In this document: positions 30,699 to 39,693 of the stretch, in pieces | Layout of the letters: every line of letters begins with the position of its first letter | Position numbering within the stretch: position 1 is the first letter of the stretch | DNA from: Streptomyces sp. IMTB 2501 | GTDB taxonomy: Bacteria > Actinomycetota > Actinomycetes > Streptomycetales > Streptomycetaceae | DNA length: 64,000 nt | Assembly: GCF_001953885.1 (NCBI RefSeq) | Contig: NZ_MQUS01000029.1 | Span: forward strand, 64,576-128,575 | Reading direction: 5' to 3' | The notes under the pieces: generated by a model | The model's database searches: none | What the model saw: the letters and a program-made list of their open reading frames with translations, nothing else | What the model was told of the DNA's origin: nothing | Position numbers and translations under genes: made by a program

Positions 30699-32852
30699 TC
30701 ATCTCGCGGGCATGTCGTGGTCCCGGCCATGCTCTCTGACGCCATGGGCGGCGCCTGCGGTTGTCGGCCGCCGACAGCGACCGCCGGCGTCACGGATCGC
30801 GTCGATGACCGTGAAGGCCCATTCGGCGGGGTTCGGAAGGTCGAGCAGGCCCGCCAGGCGTGTGATGTGCGCGGCGCGTTCGTCAACCGTCATGGCCAGT
30901 GCCGCGCTCAGGGAGACGACGAGGTCGTGCGGAAGCAAGGGGTCCGTCAAGACGGCAGCTCTGCCCAGGTGCTGGGCGACACCTGTGTGGCGGGAGAGGA
31001 CCAGAACACCTGGCTGGCCGGTGGCGTGGTGCGCGGTAACGTACTCCTGGGCGGTGAGGTTCATTCCATCTGCAAGCGAAGCCACCCAGAACACGTCGGC
31101 TGCCAGGTAATTGTCGACGATCTCGGGGAAGTCCAGGTTGCGGGGGATGTACTCGACCGGTTCCCAAGACTTCGTGCGCCATCGGCGGTTGATCCGGTTG
31201 ATTGCGGTCTCGAGTTCCGCGCGGGTTGAGTCGTAGGCCCGGATGCCTGCCTCGGGCGGTGGGCAGACCAGACGGTAGCGCACCTGCTCCCGGTGCCGGG
31301 GTTCCTGGCCCAGAAGAGTGTCAAGGGCCCGGATCTTCTGCACCGGTGCCTTGGCATAGTCGAGCCGTTCCACGGACAGCACCAACTGGGTTCCGTCGCT
31401 GCCGCGGTGTCGCTGCGGACGGGTTCTGGCGAGACCTGCGACGGCGTCGCGGTCGATGCCGAGAGGATGCACGCCGACGCGCGGCGTAGGCCCTGCGATG
31501 CCTGCGAGGAGCCTACGGAAGTTGTCGGCGCAGTCGGCCGTATGGAATCCGGCCCAGTCCAGCTGTGCGAGCGAGTGGCACAGCTGCGCGGCTGCCGGGA
31601 TGCGGCGAAATACGTCCGGGTGGGGGAACGGGGTGTGGTGGAACAGACCGATGGCCAGGTCGGGCCGGTGCGCCTTGAGGACGGCCGGCACGAGCCAGAG
31701 GTTGTAGTCGTGCAGCCAGACGGTTCCTGCCTGTGCGGCGAGGGAGCCGATGTGACAGGCGAACGCGGTGTTCACCGCCTCATAGTCGGCCCAGTGGGCG
31801 GGCCGGTCCCGGATGAGGTGGGGCTGGTTCACCAGAGCCGGCCAGAGGGTCTCCTTGCAGGCGCGGTGGAAGTAGCCTGCCCACCGGTCCGGGTGCAGCG
31901 GAAGAAGAGACAGCGCCAAGCCGTCGGCGATCGGCAACGGCTGTGCAGGCGGAAGCGTTTCGCCGGTGTGGGCTGCCGCCCACACCGCGTCCAGACGTCC
32001 GCCGGTGAGAGCGGCCTGCAGCGTCGGCAGGATGCCGTTGGGGCTGGACGGCGACCGCCATGCGCCGTCGTACCAGCGGACGGGCGAGCGGTGATAGCCG
32101 ACGACCACCGAGCGGCGCACCAACCAGCCGAGCCGATCCATCCCCTCAAGGACGGCGCCAGCTCCTTCCCGGGAGGAGTGGTGGACCAGCTCGCTCGGGG
32201 GGACGCCGGCAGCCAGGGCGGGTTCCGCGTTGGCCACCATGACCGCGTGCGTGCCCTGGGAGAACAGCGAAAGGTCGTTGAGGGAGTCGCCGGCCACGAG
32301 CATCGCATGCCGGGGCCAGCCCAGGTGACAGGCCAGCAGCCGAAGTGCGCGTCCCTTGCTCGCCCTGGCCGGCAGGACATCGAAGTACCGGCCCGAAGCG
32401 TACGACCAGGAGCACCCCAGTGCCTTCACCGTGGAGGTGAGGTCCGCCGAGAGATCTTCGGGGTTCAGATAGAAGGAGCAACGGCCTTCCTGAGGCACGC
32501 CTTCCTGATACACGAGCTGCGGGAACTCTCTCAGCGCCGACCGCACACGATCGGAACCCGGCCATCCAGCGCGCAGCCGACCTTCCATGGCTTTCACATG
32601 GACCATCCGGGGAGCGTCGATGACACTGGCCCCGACATCGGCGATGATCCAGCGCGGGATCGGCATCAGGGGCTCATCCCGCAGGAGCGCCTGAACGGAG
32701 GCAAGGCCGCGTCCCGTCGCATAGACGACCGTGATGTCCGGGTTCCGCTTCAGAGCGTCACACAAACGCCGCCGATCCCGCTCCTCGCCTCCCAGCAGGG
32801 TGCCGTCCAGGTCGGACACGAGCACCTTGGACAAACCGGTGTTCCCGCCCAC
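30699..32852 (-). CDS. HAD phosphatase-GT20 glycosyltransferase fusion, probable glucosylglycerol-phosphate synthase/phosphatase
   Basis: A 717-residue bifunctional enzyme. The N-terminal 245 residues are a HAD-IIB (sucrose-phosphatase-like) domain: VSDLDGTLLGG, VVYATGRGLASV and LVAGDSLNDLSLF. The remainder is a GT20 glycosyltransferase: WLHDYNLWLVPAVLK, GLFHHTPFPHPDVFRRI, LSVERLDYAKAPVQKIRAL and SLADGMNLTAQEYV. GT20 includes trehalose-6-phosphate synthase (OtsA) and glucosylglycerol-phosphate synthase (GgpS). The VERLDY-K-P--KI version resembles GgpS more than OtsA, and an N-terminal phosphatase fused to GgpS is known from Azotobacter-type enzymes. Sugar-nucleotide plus glycerol-3-phosphate to glucosylglycerol is thus the favoured reaction; trehalose is the alternative. 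I chose GTG 32852 because AAGGGAG precedes it by 5 nt; GTG 32882 has no ribosome site. Cytoplasmic, likely osmoprotective. Confidence 0.82.
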   Translation of the reverse strand: MGGNTGLSKVLVSDLDGTLLGGEERDRRRLCDALKRNPDITVVYATGRGLASVQALLRDEPLMPIPRWIIADVGASVIDAPRMVHVKAMEGRLRAGWPGSDRVRSALREFPQLVYQEGVPQEGRCSFYLNPEDLSADLTSTVKALGCSWSYASGRYFDVLPARASKGRALRLLACHLGWPRHAMLVAGDSLNDLSLFSQGTHAVMVANAEPALAAGVPPSELVHHSSREGAGAVLEGMDRLGWLVRRSVVVGYHRSPVRWYDGAWRSPSSPNGILPTLQAALTGGRLDAVWAAAHTGETLPPAQPLPIADGLALSLLPLHPDRWAGYFHRACKETLWPALVNQPHLIRDRPAHWADYEAVNTAFACHIGSLAAQAGTVWLHDYNLWLVPAVLKAHRPDLAIGLFHHTPFPHPDVFRRIPAAAQLCHSLAQLDWAGFHTADCADNFRRLLAGIAGPTPRVGVHPLGIDRDAVAGLARTRPQRHRGSDGTQLVLSVERLDYAKAPVQKIRALDTLLGQEPRHREQVRYRLVCPPPEAGIRAYDSTRAELETAINRINRRWRTKSWEPVEYIPRNLDFPEIVDNYLAADVFWVASLADGMNLTAQEYVTAHHATGQPGVLVLSRHTGVAQHLGRAAVLTDPLLPHDLVVSLSAALAMTVDERAAHITRLAGLLDLPNPAEWAFTVIDAIRDAGGRCRRPTTAGAAHGVREHGRDHDMPAR

Positions 32853-32925
32853 ACGTGCTCCCTTCGGGCACTGACGACCCACAGCAGCGAAATAGACCGG
32901 CTTCCCGCCAAAGCCTGACGGTGCC

Positions 32926-33144
32926 TTACCAGGCAGGGTCGTGGGTCACCGGGTCGATGACCCTCCCCCCTTCGTCCACGCTCGTTTCCGCCGAGTGCAC
33001 GTGCTCTCTGCGAATGTCCTCAAGCGCCTGCCCCAGCCTCATCTCACGAAGGTCACCACTTTCCAGCAGCCGAGCAATCAGCCCCGCAGGGGCATGACGC
33101 GCGGCCTCCACAAGTCGGTCGATGGCAGGATCGCCCAGCGACAT
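32926..33144 (-). CDS. Small acidic/helical protein upstream of the glycosyltransferase
   Basis: A 72-residue protein starting MSLGDPAIDRLVEAARHAPA, with GGAGG four nt before ATG 33144. An open frame extends much further upstream but is Pro/Ser/Gly-rich and non-coding in character. The sequence is predicted helical (IARLLESGDLREMRLGQALE) with an acidic C-terminus. It lies 73 nt upstream of the glycosyltransferase start on the same strand, so the two are likely co-transcribed. No family recognised. Confidence 0.55.
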   Translation of the reverse strand: MSLGDPAIDRLVEAARHAPAGLIARLLESGDLREMRLGQALEDIRREHVHSAETSVDEGGRVIDPVTHDPAW

Positions 33145-33717
33145 GAGACCTCCAGAAACTCGGCGGGATCGGCCGCTACCGGAAGTTCTAGCCGGGTCCA
33201 CTCCCGTCTCACTCGCCGAACCTGATTTTTCACCCCCGACGCGGGCGGGAGAGGGGTCCGGACTGATACCGCAGGCGCGGAGGGTGGTGTGCGGGGCGTT
33301 GAGGCTCAAGTTCGGTCCTGCGGCGACCCGACGCCGTACCAGGTCGCTCAGGTCCTGGAGAATTCTTCGAGCATCACCGAAGCTACGTGCTGCTTCCGCT
33401 GATGGTGCACCGACCAGCAGGGGAGGCCGCGTCGACGCCTCCCGTGTCCTGGTGTACGGACTGATCCCGGAGGTCAACCAGGGCGCTGTCGTTCGACCCC
33501 TGCCGACCGCGCCGCAGCCTGGCTCGTTCGGACGGGATGGGCCGGCAAGCGGTGCAGCGCCTAGTGCCGCATCAAGCAACGTTCGCCCTGTCGACGACGG
33601 CGCGTAGGCGCCGGTCGTCGGCGTGGCGGTTTCGCCAGACGAAAGGCCGGAGCCGGCCCGTGGGGACTCAGAGGACATCTCAGTGGGGCCTCTCTCACGC
33701 GAGGCCCCACGGCGGGA
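33145..33717. other. Upstream region without a recognisable gene
   Basis: Holds the presumed promoter of the small protein/glycosyltransferase pair. Open frames on both strands are Ser/Pro/Arg-rich and lack motifs. Nothing assigned. Confidence 0.45.
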
Positions 33718-33805
33718 TCAGACGGTGAGGACGAGCTTGCCCTGGAGATGACCGCCGTCGAGAAGCCGGGGCGCGTCGGCGACGCGCTCGAACGGGACGT
33801 CTCCT
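33718..33805 (-). pseudogene. C-terminal remnant of a zinc-type alcohol dehydrogenase/quinone reductase
   Basis: The minus strand ending at the TGA 33718-33720 reads VPFERVADAPRLLDGGHLQG then KLVLTV, the usual C-terminus of MDR-family NADPH:quinone reductases. Upstream, the frame shifts into unrelated sequence. About 27 codons remain. Confidence 0.6.
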
Positions 33806-34289
33806 GCACGTGGACATCGAGCAACCTCACCAGATAGATCCGGGCAGGACCGTCAGCCAAGGGCTCACCTGTGGCGCCCAGAAACCCGAGCCACAGCAGC
33901 AGGCCTTGCGAATGCTCCTGGCGCACGGCGACCGCAGCCTGTGCCCCTCGGCTTGATCACGGTGCGCGAGAAAGAAGTCGACCACGTCCTGCAGGCGGAG
34001 AACTGCTCGGCCTTGGGTTCGCCGCCGTGCTCACTCTGGCAGTTCATCCAGGCGAGGTAGTAGCGGTCGAACGTGGTGAGCGCTGCTGGCTCCTCGGGTG
34101 CATCGCCTTCACCGCGCCCACTCGGGATGTTGCGGTGAAAGCGGGGCAACGCATGGAAACCTCCTGGGTGATCTTTGCCGTTGCATGCCCCGGTCCTCGG
34201 GCTGGTTTCCCTATCGGGTAAGCCCGGGCTCGTACGGCAGGAAGGCAACGTGAACCCAACGCCTCCGAGAAGAGCCACAGCGGGCAGTC
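33806..34289. other. Unassigned stretch with a broken minus-strand frame
   Basis: A minus-strand segment reads TTFDRYYLAWMNCQSEHGGE then, after an apparent one-base slip near 33995, LQDVVDFFLAHRDQAEG. The composition is protein-like, so this may be a decayed gene, but I do not recognise it. No other feature. Confidence 0.3.
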
Positions 34290-34721
34290 TCACTGGACGC
34301 AGTAACCACCGGTGATTTCGTCCTCACCGACCCACACCTGGCCGTACATGTTGACGTTCGTCGTGTCTCCCCCGTCGCCTTGGGTGCCGCTGGCCCAGAC
34401 CGGGTGGTTGCCCTGGTCGTAGACGACGAAGTTGTCGTCGCTCTGGTAGATGGCGTAGAAGCCTGTGGTCGTGTTGCTGTGCCAGCAGACGCGACCGTCC
34501 GAGGCTTGGAGCACCAGGTCCCCGTTGTCCTGCATGGTCAGGGTGGTCAGGCCGGAGGCGGTCTCGTTCGAGATGCTCTGGCCCGGGTACAGGGCCTCCC
34601 CCGCGTTGAGGTGGTCGCTGCCCGCCGCCGCGTGAGCGGATGTGGTCAGCGTCAGCGAGGCGAGCACGGCCGCCCCGACCATCAGTGTGCGCATCAGTTT
34701 GCCCTTCGGCTTCGAAGTCAT
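34290..34721 (-). CDS. Secreted bulb-type (monocot mannose-binding) lectin domain protein
   Basis: A 143-residue secreted protein. ATG 34721 begins MTSKPKGKLMRTLMVGAAVL, a signal peptide with cleavage near AHA-AAG. The mature part is one B-lectin domain: LTMQDNGDLVLQASDGRVCW followed by the mannose-pocket motif QSDDNFVVY (Q-x-D-x-N-x-V-x-Y) and GNHPVWASGT. A C-terminal extension ends GGYCVQ; two Cys (VCW, YCVQ) may pair. The family binds mannose-type glycans, and bacterial members include bacteriocin-like lectins. It stands alone. Confidence 0.85.
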   Translation of the reverse strand: MTSKPKGKLMRTLMVGAAVLASLTLTTSAHAAAGSDHLNAGEALYPGQSISNETASGLTTLTMQDNGDLVLQASDGRVCWHSNTTTGFYAIYQSDDNFVVYDQGNHPVWASGTQGDGGDTTNVNMYGQVWVGEDEITGGYCVQ

Positions 34722-35764
34722 CGAAGCTTCTCCCCCTTCGAACTCGGACGGTGTGCAGGGCCGGTAGGCCTGCCAGATCAATGTGGCGGACCATTGGCGT
34801 CCGCGTAACCTGAGCATTCTCAGGGTTGGCGGCGGGCACGAGACCATCGAGAAGTACGGCATGGACCGCTCCGCGGACCACGGCGTGAACCAGGCCGCGA
34901 GGCCGCAGGCGCCGGCGGCCGCCGCCAGTCCTTCGATCTAGGGGTCGCGAGCTGTTCGAACTGCTCGGCCAGTGACGGACGACCACAACCAGACCGGGAG
35001 CCGGTCGCCTCCGCCGGGCAGGCAGTCGACCTGGAGACGGATCAGCGTGCCTTCGGTGATGGGGAGTTCGCCGGTGGTCGATCCATGCGGAGCGGGTGGT
35101 CAGGCAGGGGTGGATGCGGCGGGTCACCGACTGGTACGAAACCGCCCGCGCGATGGCCTGGGACCGTGCTTCGGAGGCCGCCCGCCCTGCGGCGGGGAAT
35201 CCACGCCACCGGGACCGGCTCGCGCATTACCCGGTCCGACCGCATCCGCCCAAGTCACCTCCACCGCCAGCCCGCGCGGACGACGGGCCATGCGCAGAAC
35301 GTCGATGCCGGCCACCGTAGCCTCGTCCGGCTCGCCCCAGGTCTCCGGCCGGGCGTAGCGGCACAGGCGTCGAGGACGAGCAACCCCTGGGGTCACGGGG
35401 ACGACTGGGCCACAGCCAGATGAGCTTCGCGGTGGCGAGAGCAACCCACACACGCGTCGGCCACGTGCTGCTTCCAGGTGGGGCAACATCTCGTGCCTGG
35501 CCGCCAGTCAGACTGTCTCCCGCCACGGCCGCTGACCGGCCGTCCACTACCTGCGGCAGGCACAGCGCCGACTGCGAGACGACTACATCGATGGCGCCAT
35601 GCTCGAACCGCGCCGCACACCGGAGTACATCAAGGTCAACAGTGGCTGGTCATGCCCCGGCACCGAGCTGGCCCACGAACGCACCATGGAAGACGGTGCG
35701 TGGCATAGCCCGGGCGGATGGGCAGCACGGGCTTCGCCTCGGCACGGCCGACCACAGACAGCCG
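34722..35764. other. Degenerate stretch, possibly decayed transposase
   Basis: About 1 kb with no intact gene. On the minus strand, segments such as TAKLIWLWPSRPRDP and CRYARPETWGEPDE recall the transposases that carry a KTLWLWWSGP block, but frames are broken and the match is by eye only. The remainder is unassigned. Confidence 0.3.
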
Positions 35765-35803
35765 GGGGCCCGCGCAGCCTTGTCATGCTGCTGCGCGGGC
35801 CCC
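35765..35803 (-). terminator. Terminator of the S53 peptidase gene
   Basis: A 13-bp perfect stem (GGGGCCCGCGCAG / CTGCGCGGGCCCC) with a 13-nt loop, 15 nt past the stop codon. There is no U-tract, as usual in Streptomyces. Confidence 0.75.
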
Positions 35804-35817
35804 TGGAACCGTGTGGG

Positions 35818-37323
35818 TCAGCCGCCGTGTGCGGCGCTCACCAGGTCAGGCAGGAGCTTTGCCGCGTTCGGGGTGCCGAGGCCGGTGACCGGGTCCCAGC
35901 CCTTGGTCGCCGGGTAGCCGGGCACGGTCGGGTCGGCGGTGTTGTTGCCGGTCGTCGTGTCGTTGAAGTCGACGGTGTACTGGGGTGGATTGGCCCCGAT
36001 CCGGTACAGCGCGGGGTTGATCAGACCGAGGCCGCCGCCGTTGATCTGGTCGGCGATGGATACCAGGCCAGCCCACTGCGGGCACGACAGCGAAGTGCCC
36101 CCGATGTCGTACCAGCCGGTGCTGCACGGTGAACTTCCGCATTTCAGGCCGCTGTTGCCGTCGGGCGGCAGCGATACGTAGACCAGTGCGCCGGTGCTGG
36201 GGGCCGCCTGCAGACTCACGTCCGGAACACCGCGTTTGGCCCCGATTGCGGTGCTGCCGTCGGGAAGAGCGCCCGCCTGGTAGTCCGGCCGGTCGAATAT
36301 TTGACTGTAACCGCCGCCGGAGAAGGTCCAGCCCACCTCCGACTGACCGGAGTCGGTACCGCATACGGCTGGTTTGTCGGCGCTGTCGGTGACGCGTGCG
36401 CCCGTCGCGCCGGGGTCGGTGCACAGGTACGTGCCGCCGACACCGGTGACCAGCGGGTCGGAGGCGGGCCATTCGACAGACGGGTACGGGATCGGGGTGC
36501 CGCCCGACTTGACCGGGGTCTTGGTGGAGTCCGCGGTCCCGTTGTCACCCGAGGAACCCAGGACCGTGACGCCGTTCTGCGCAGCCGACTTGAAGGCGTA
36601 CCGCAAGCCCTCCAGCGACTGGCTGCTGCCGAAGGCTCCCTCGGCGGAGGCGAAGGACTGCGATATCACCGTGGCCATGTGGTGGTCGATCACGTACTGT
36701 TCGGCGGCCATCATCTGCGGGAAACCCTGAACGCCGAGGGTCTCGGCGGTCGGTGTGGTGACGAGCAGGATGTTCGCGCCTGGGGCCATCGCGTGCGCCG
36801 TCTCGACGTCGAGGGCGACTTCGAGCGCCCAGGCACTCTTGTCCTCCTGACCTGTGCCCTTGCTGGTGGGCGGCGGTGCCACGGTGGCCGGGGAACCCTG
36901 AAGGTGCAGTTCGCCGAACTTCGGCATGCCGGCCTGGCAGGGCACGCCCTCTTCACCGCACATCGCAGCCACCCCGAAGGCCTGGTCGAAAACGTGCAGG
37001 TCGTGGGCCATGGTGTCACTGCCATACGAGTCGACGATCGCGATCGTCTGACCTCGGCCGTCATAACCGGCCGCGTGGAGCGGTGTGACGTTGTAAGCCG
37101 CGCGTATCGCCTGGGGGCTGAAGCACCGCCGCCCAGCAGAGGCGCACTGCGCCTGCGTGGGCGGCATCTGACTGGACGTCAACTGGAGATAGTCGGCGAC
37201 AGTCGGATGCACACGCGGGTAGACGGCCGCCGAAGCTCCACTGGGAGCGGACAAGGTGCCTGTCACCGCGAGCGCGAGGCTGCTCACTGCGGTGAGCAGC
37301 CATGTTCTTGCGGGTACTGCCAT
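35818..37323 (-). CDS. Secreted S53 (sedolisin-type) peptidase lacking the usual prodomain
   Basis: A 501-residue secreted acid-type serine peptidase. ATG 37323 has AGGAGG 8 nt upstream and opens a signal peptide ending near ASAA. Catalytic residues of the family are visible: Glu and Asp in WALEVALDVETAHAM, the oxyanion Asp in LGSSGDNG, and the Ser in IGGTSLSCPQWAGL. The C-terminal DPVTGLGTP resembles the calcium-site region. Most sedolisins have a prodomain of about 180 residues; here only about 60 residues separate the signal peptide from the catalytic domain (AGYDGRGQTIAIVDSYG). Several Cys pairs (CASAGRRC, CGEEGVPC, CGSSPC) suggest an extracellular fold. It stands alone, followed by a strong terminator. 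Confidence 0.9.
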   Translation of the reverse strand: MAVPARTWLLTAVSSLALAVTGTLSAPSGASAAVYPRVHPTVADYLQLTSSQMPPTQAQCASAGRRCFSPQAIRAAYNVTPLHAAGYDGRGQTIAIVDSYGSDTMAHDLHVFDQAFGVAAMCGEEGVPCQAGMPKFGELHLQGSPATVAPPPTSKGTGQEDKSAWALEVALDVETAHAMAPGANILLVTTPTAETLGVQGFPQMMAAEQYVIDHHMATVISQSFASAEGAFGSSQSLEGLRYAFKSAAQNGVTVLGSSGDNGTADSTKTPVKSGGTPIPYPSVEWPASDPLVTGVGGTYLCTDPGATGARVTDSADKPAVCGTDSGQSEVGWTFSGGGYSQIFDRPDYQAGALPDGSTAIGAKRGVPDVSLQAAPSTGALVYVSLPPDGNSGLKCGSSPCSTGWYDIGGTSLSCPQWAGLVSIADQINGGGLGLINPALYRIGANPPQYTVDFNDTTTGNNTADPTVPGYPATKGWDPVTGLGTPNAAKLLPDLVSAAHGG

Positions 37324-37661
37324 CGAGAGTCCTCCTGGGGGTACCGAAGGGGACTTGCGCTGACCAGGACCGGGCGTGGTTCAGCACGGAGCGGTCCATT
37401 GGTACGTCCACCCAGGCAGGAGGGGGGTATGTGAAACAGCTGTGCGGACGGGCAGAGTGTACGGTCCTGTGGTTGCCCCTACAACGGGCTTGGGATCAAA
37501 AGTCTTCCGGGATGTGTTCCGCCTCATGGCAGCAGCGCGTCCGCCACCGAAAACGTCCCGAACACCACTCACCCGCTGCTCCGTCAGCTCGTCCGACCGG
37601 GGATGGATGCTCGCCGGCAAACCGGCTCCAACCGGACCCGCCCGCCGGGCAGCGAAGCCGC

Positions 37662-37961
37662 CCGTTCGCCGTCGACGCGATCGACGACCCGGCGCTGCCG
37701 GAACTGCTGGCCGAGTTGGCGGCAGCGCGGGCGGACGAGATGGACGCCGACACCGTCAACCGGGAGCTGTCCATCGCGCGCAAGGCGATCGGCTGATGGC
37801 AGCGCCAGGGCTGGATCGAAGGCGATCCGACCATCGGCATCGAGCGGCGTCCGGCACCGCCCGACCGCACCAAGGCCCTGTCCGAGAACCAGATCACCGC
37901 TCTGTGGCGCCTGGACGTCGCCCTGCGGGAGAAGACGTTCTGGAAGATGTCTATTCTCTGA
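37662..37961 (+). pseudogene. Tyrosine-recombinase N-terminal fragment with an internal stop
   Basis: Frame: FAVDAIDDPALPELLAELAA, MDADTVNRELSIARKAIG, stop TGA, then WQRQGWIEGDPTIGIERRP and LSENQITALWRLDVALREK. This is the SAM-like core-binding domain of a phage-type integrase, with a Trp codon changed to TGA. The catalytic domain is absent; it breaks off near 37961, next to the MerR gene. Confidence 0.65.
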
Positions 37962-37991
37962 GCTTCGCCATCGCGGCCTGGACGTGCCGTC

Positions 37992-38453
37992 TCATGAGGT
38001 TGGTGCCACGGCCTCGATCACTGCCTCTCCGGCCGGACTTCGGGGGCCGACCCGCTCGGCGATGAGCCGCCGGTAGTTCGGGCACTGGGTGACATCCTCG
38101 TACTCGCAGTTCAGGCCGCCCTTGATGAGCTCCAATGAGGCCTGGGCTGCTGCGATTCTCGACCGGAGCTCTTCGGCCGCAGGACGCAGGATCTCGTGCC
38201 GGGTGGCGCGATCGACGGTTGCAGACAGGCTCCTGATGGTGTTCAGGCCAAGGCCGGCCTCCTTCAAGATGAGGATCGTCGCCACGCGGGTGAGGTCGTC
38301 CGCACCGTAGCGACGGCGCCCGCCGGCGTCCCGACCGGGGTGCAACAGGCCCATCGCCTCCCAATGCCGCAGCACGTGCGTGGCCAGGCCGAACCGTGCC
38401 GCGAGGGCGCCGATGCTCAATGTGCCGGCGCCGCCGTCTTCGCTTGACTTCAT
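37992..38453 (-). CDS. MerR-family regulator
   Basis: A 153-residue regulator with an N-terminal winged HTH (LSIGALAARFGLATHVLRHW, GRRRYGADDLTRVATI), a dimerisation helix, and a C-terminal part with two Cys (NCEYEDVTQCPNYRRL) that could bind metal or respond to redox or drug. It is divergent from the methyltransferase gene with only 19 nt between the chosen starts (38453 and 38473); an imperfect dyad spans both start codons. The in-frame extension to 38489 would run into the neighbouring gene and was not chosen. It probably regulates itself and the methyltransferase. Confidence 0.85.
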   Translation of the reverse strand: MKSSEDGGAGTLSIGALAARFGLATHVLRHWEAMGLLHPGRDAGGRRRYGADDLTRVATILILKEAGLGLNTIRSLSATVDRATRHEILRPAAEELRSRIAAAQASLELIKGGLNCEYEDVTQCPNYRRLIAERVGPRSPAGEAVIEAVAPTS

Positions 38454-38475
38454 GCCGACATTAAGTCGCAGCATG
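38451..38475. promoter_or_regulatory. Imperfect dyad between divergent MerR and methyltransferase genes
   Basis: CATGCCGAC-ATTAA-GTCGCAGCATG: outer CATGC/GCATG and inner CGAC/GTCG arms with one extra base on the right. It covers both start codons, suggesting leaderless divergent messages under one operator. Confidence 0.5.
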
Positions 38476-39252
38476 ACGTCCATGTCCAAGAATCAGGAAG
38501 CGGTGGAAGAGCACCGCGACACCGAAGCCCTGCTGGCCGTCCTCGACGCTGCGGACCAGATGCCGAGCGCCACTCGGCTGCGGGCCCGCTCCTACGAACT
38601 GCTGTCTCTCGTCCCGGGCTCGACCGTCGTGGACGTCGGCTGCGGCGCCGGACGAGCCGTCGCCGAGCTGGCCGAACATGGCGTCCACGCGGTGGGCGTG
38701 GACCCCAGCCCGTGGATGCTGGCCGCGGCCCGGGAGCGGTGGTCGGAGGCCGAGTTCCAGGAGGCGGGGGCGGAGGATCTGCCGTTCGCCGACGGCAGCG
38801 TGCGCGGCTACCGTGCCGACAAGGTCTTCCACGTACTTCAGGAGCCGGGGTGCGCGGTGGCGGAGGCACGACGGGTCCTCTGTCCGGGCGGCAGGATCGT
38901 CCTGGTCGGTCAGGACTGGGACGCCATCATGATCGACTCGGATGACGCGGCGCTCACCCGCACGATCGTGCACGCCCGCGCCGACCTCCTGGGCACGCCC
39001 CGCGCCGGCCGCCAGTACCGCAGCCTGCTCCTGGCCGGCGGCTTCGACGATGTCACGGTCGAGGTGCACACCAGCGTGTTCACCGACCCCTCGATGCTGT
39101 CGCTGCTCGCGAGGCTCGCCGACCCGGCCTGCGCCAGCGGCGCCGTCGGCCGTGACCAGGCGGACGAGTGGCTCGCCGGACTGCGCCTACGCGCCGAGGC
39201 CGACCGCTTCCTCATCGCCATTCCGTTTTTCGTGGCCTCCGCTTCCGCCTAA
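38473..39252 (+). CDS. Class I SAM-dependent methyltransferase
   Basis: About 259 residues. Motif I is VVDVGCGAGRAVAEL, motif II acidic loop AVGVDPSPWML, and AGAEDLPFADGS lies before motif IV; ARRVLCPGGRIVLVGQDWD is the post-II block. This is the Methyltransferase_11/UbiE-like group acting on small molecules. The start may be 38473 or 38482 (both ATG). Divergent from the MerR regulator with an overlapping dyad, so likely inducible by the regulator's signal. Substrate unknown; pairing with MerR suggests self-protection by methylating a toxic compound. Confidence 0.85.
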   Translation: MTSMSKNQEAVEEHRDTEALLAVLDAADQMPSATRLRARSYELLSLVPGSTVVDVGCGAGRAVAELAEHGVHAVGVDPSPWMLAAARERWSEAEFQEAGAEDLPFADGSVRGYRADKVFHVLQEPGCAVAEARRVLCPGGRIVLVGQDWDAIMIDSDDAALTRTIVHARADLLGTPRAGRQYRSLLLAGGFDDVTVEVHTSVFTDPSMLSLLARLADPACASGAVGRDQADEWLAGLRLRAEADRFLIAIPFFVASASA

Positions 39253-39347
39253 GTGCTGTCCGACCACCTGCATCCGAAGCCGTTCGAGAACTTCGTGGAA
39301 CCAACGTCCTGAGACACCACACCTAGACCAAGCGGTGTTGCGACGCT

Positions 39348-39640
39348 TCATGGGCCGCTGGGTGCGGGCCGGTCTCTCAGAGTCTTCGTGCTCCCGGTGT
39401 GAGTCACCGTGGGGATGCCGAGATCAACAACGCCGCGGTTGGCCGGACGCCGGTCGAGTTGTGCGAGCTTCTCCTCGGCACCGGCAAGGCTGATCTTCAG
39501 TCCCTCGACTTCGCCAAGCCATCCTTCGCGTTCGGCCTCGGCGATGCGGGCGTGAAGGTTGTCGCGGATCTCGACGAGCCGCATCCGCTGGTCAGGGTCG
39601 GGGCAGAGCATCGGACGTCTCACACAAGCTTCTCTGAACT
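39348..39640 (-). pseudogene. C-terminal tail of a tyrosine integrase, second copy
   Basis: The frame CPDPDQRMRLVEIRDNLHAR, IAEAEREGWLGEVEGLKISL and AGAEEKLAQLDR is the coiled-coil C-terminal tail of the large actinomycete integrases, the same family as the longer remnant at 40417-41935. The catalytic part is missing. It is followed by VDLGIP, which also occurs at the end of the longer copy. Confidence 0.7.
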
Positions 39641-39693
39641 ATGGAGTGATCAGCTTTGCGTGCTGTTTGTCCAGGCTGACAACCTGCGATGAG

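Noticed and set aside
29749..30702. Minus-strand frame of 317 codons over the YbdK-type gene
   Set aside because: Gly/Val-rich antisense frame with no motif, against a clear enzyme on the plus strand.
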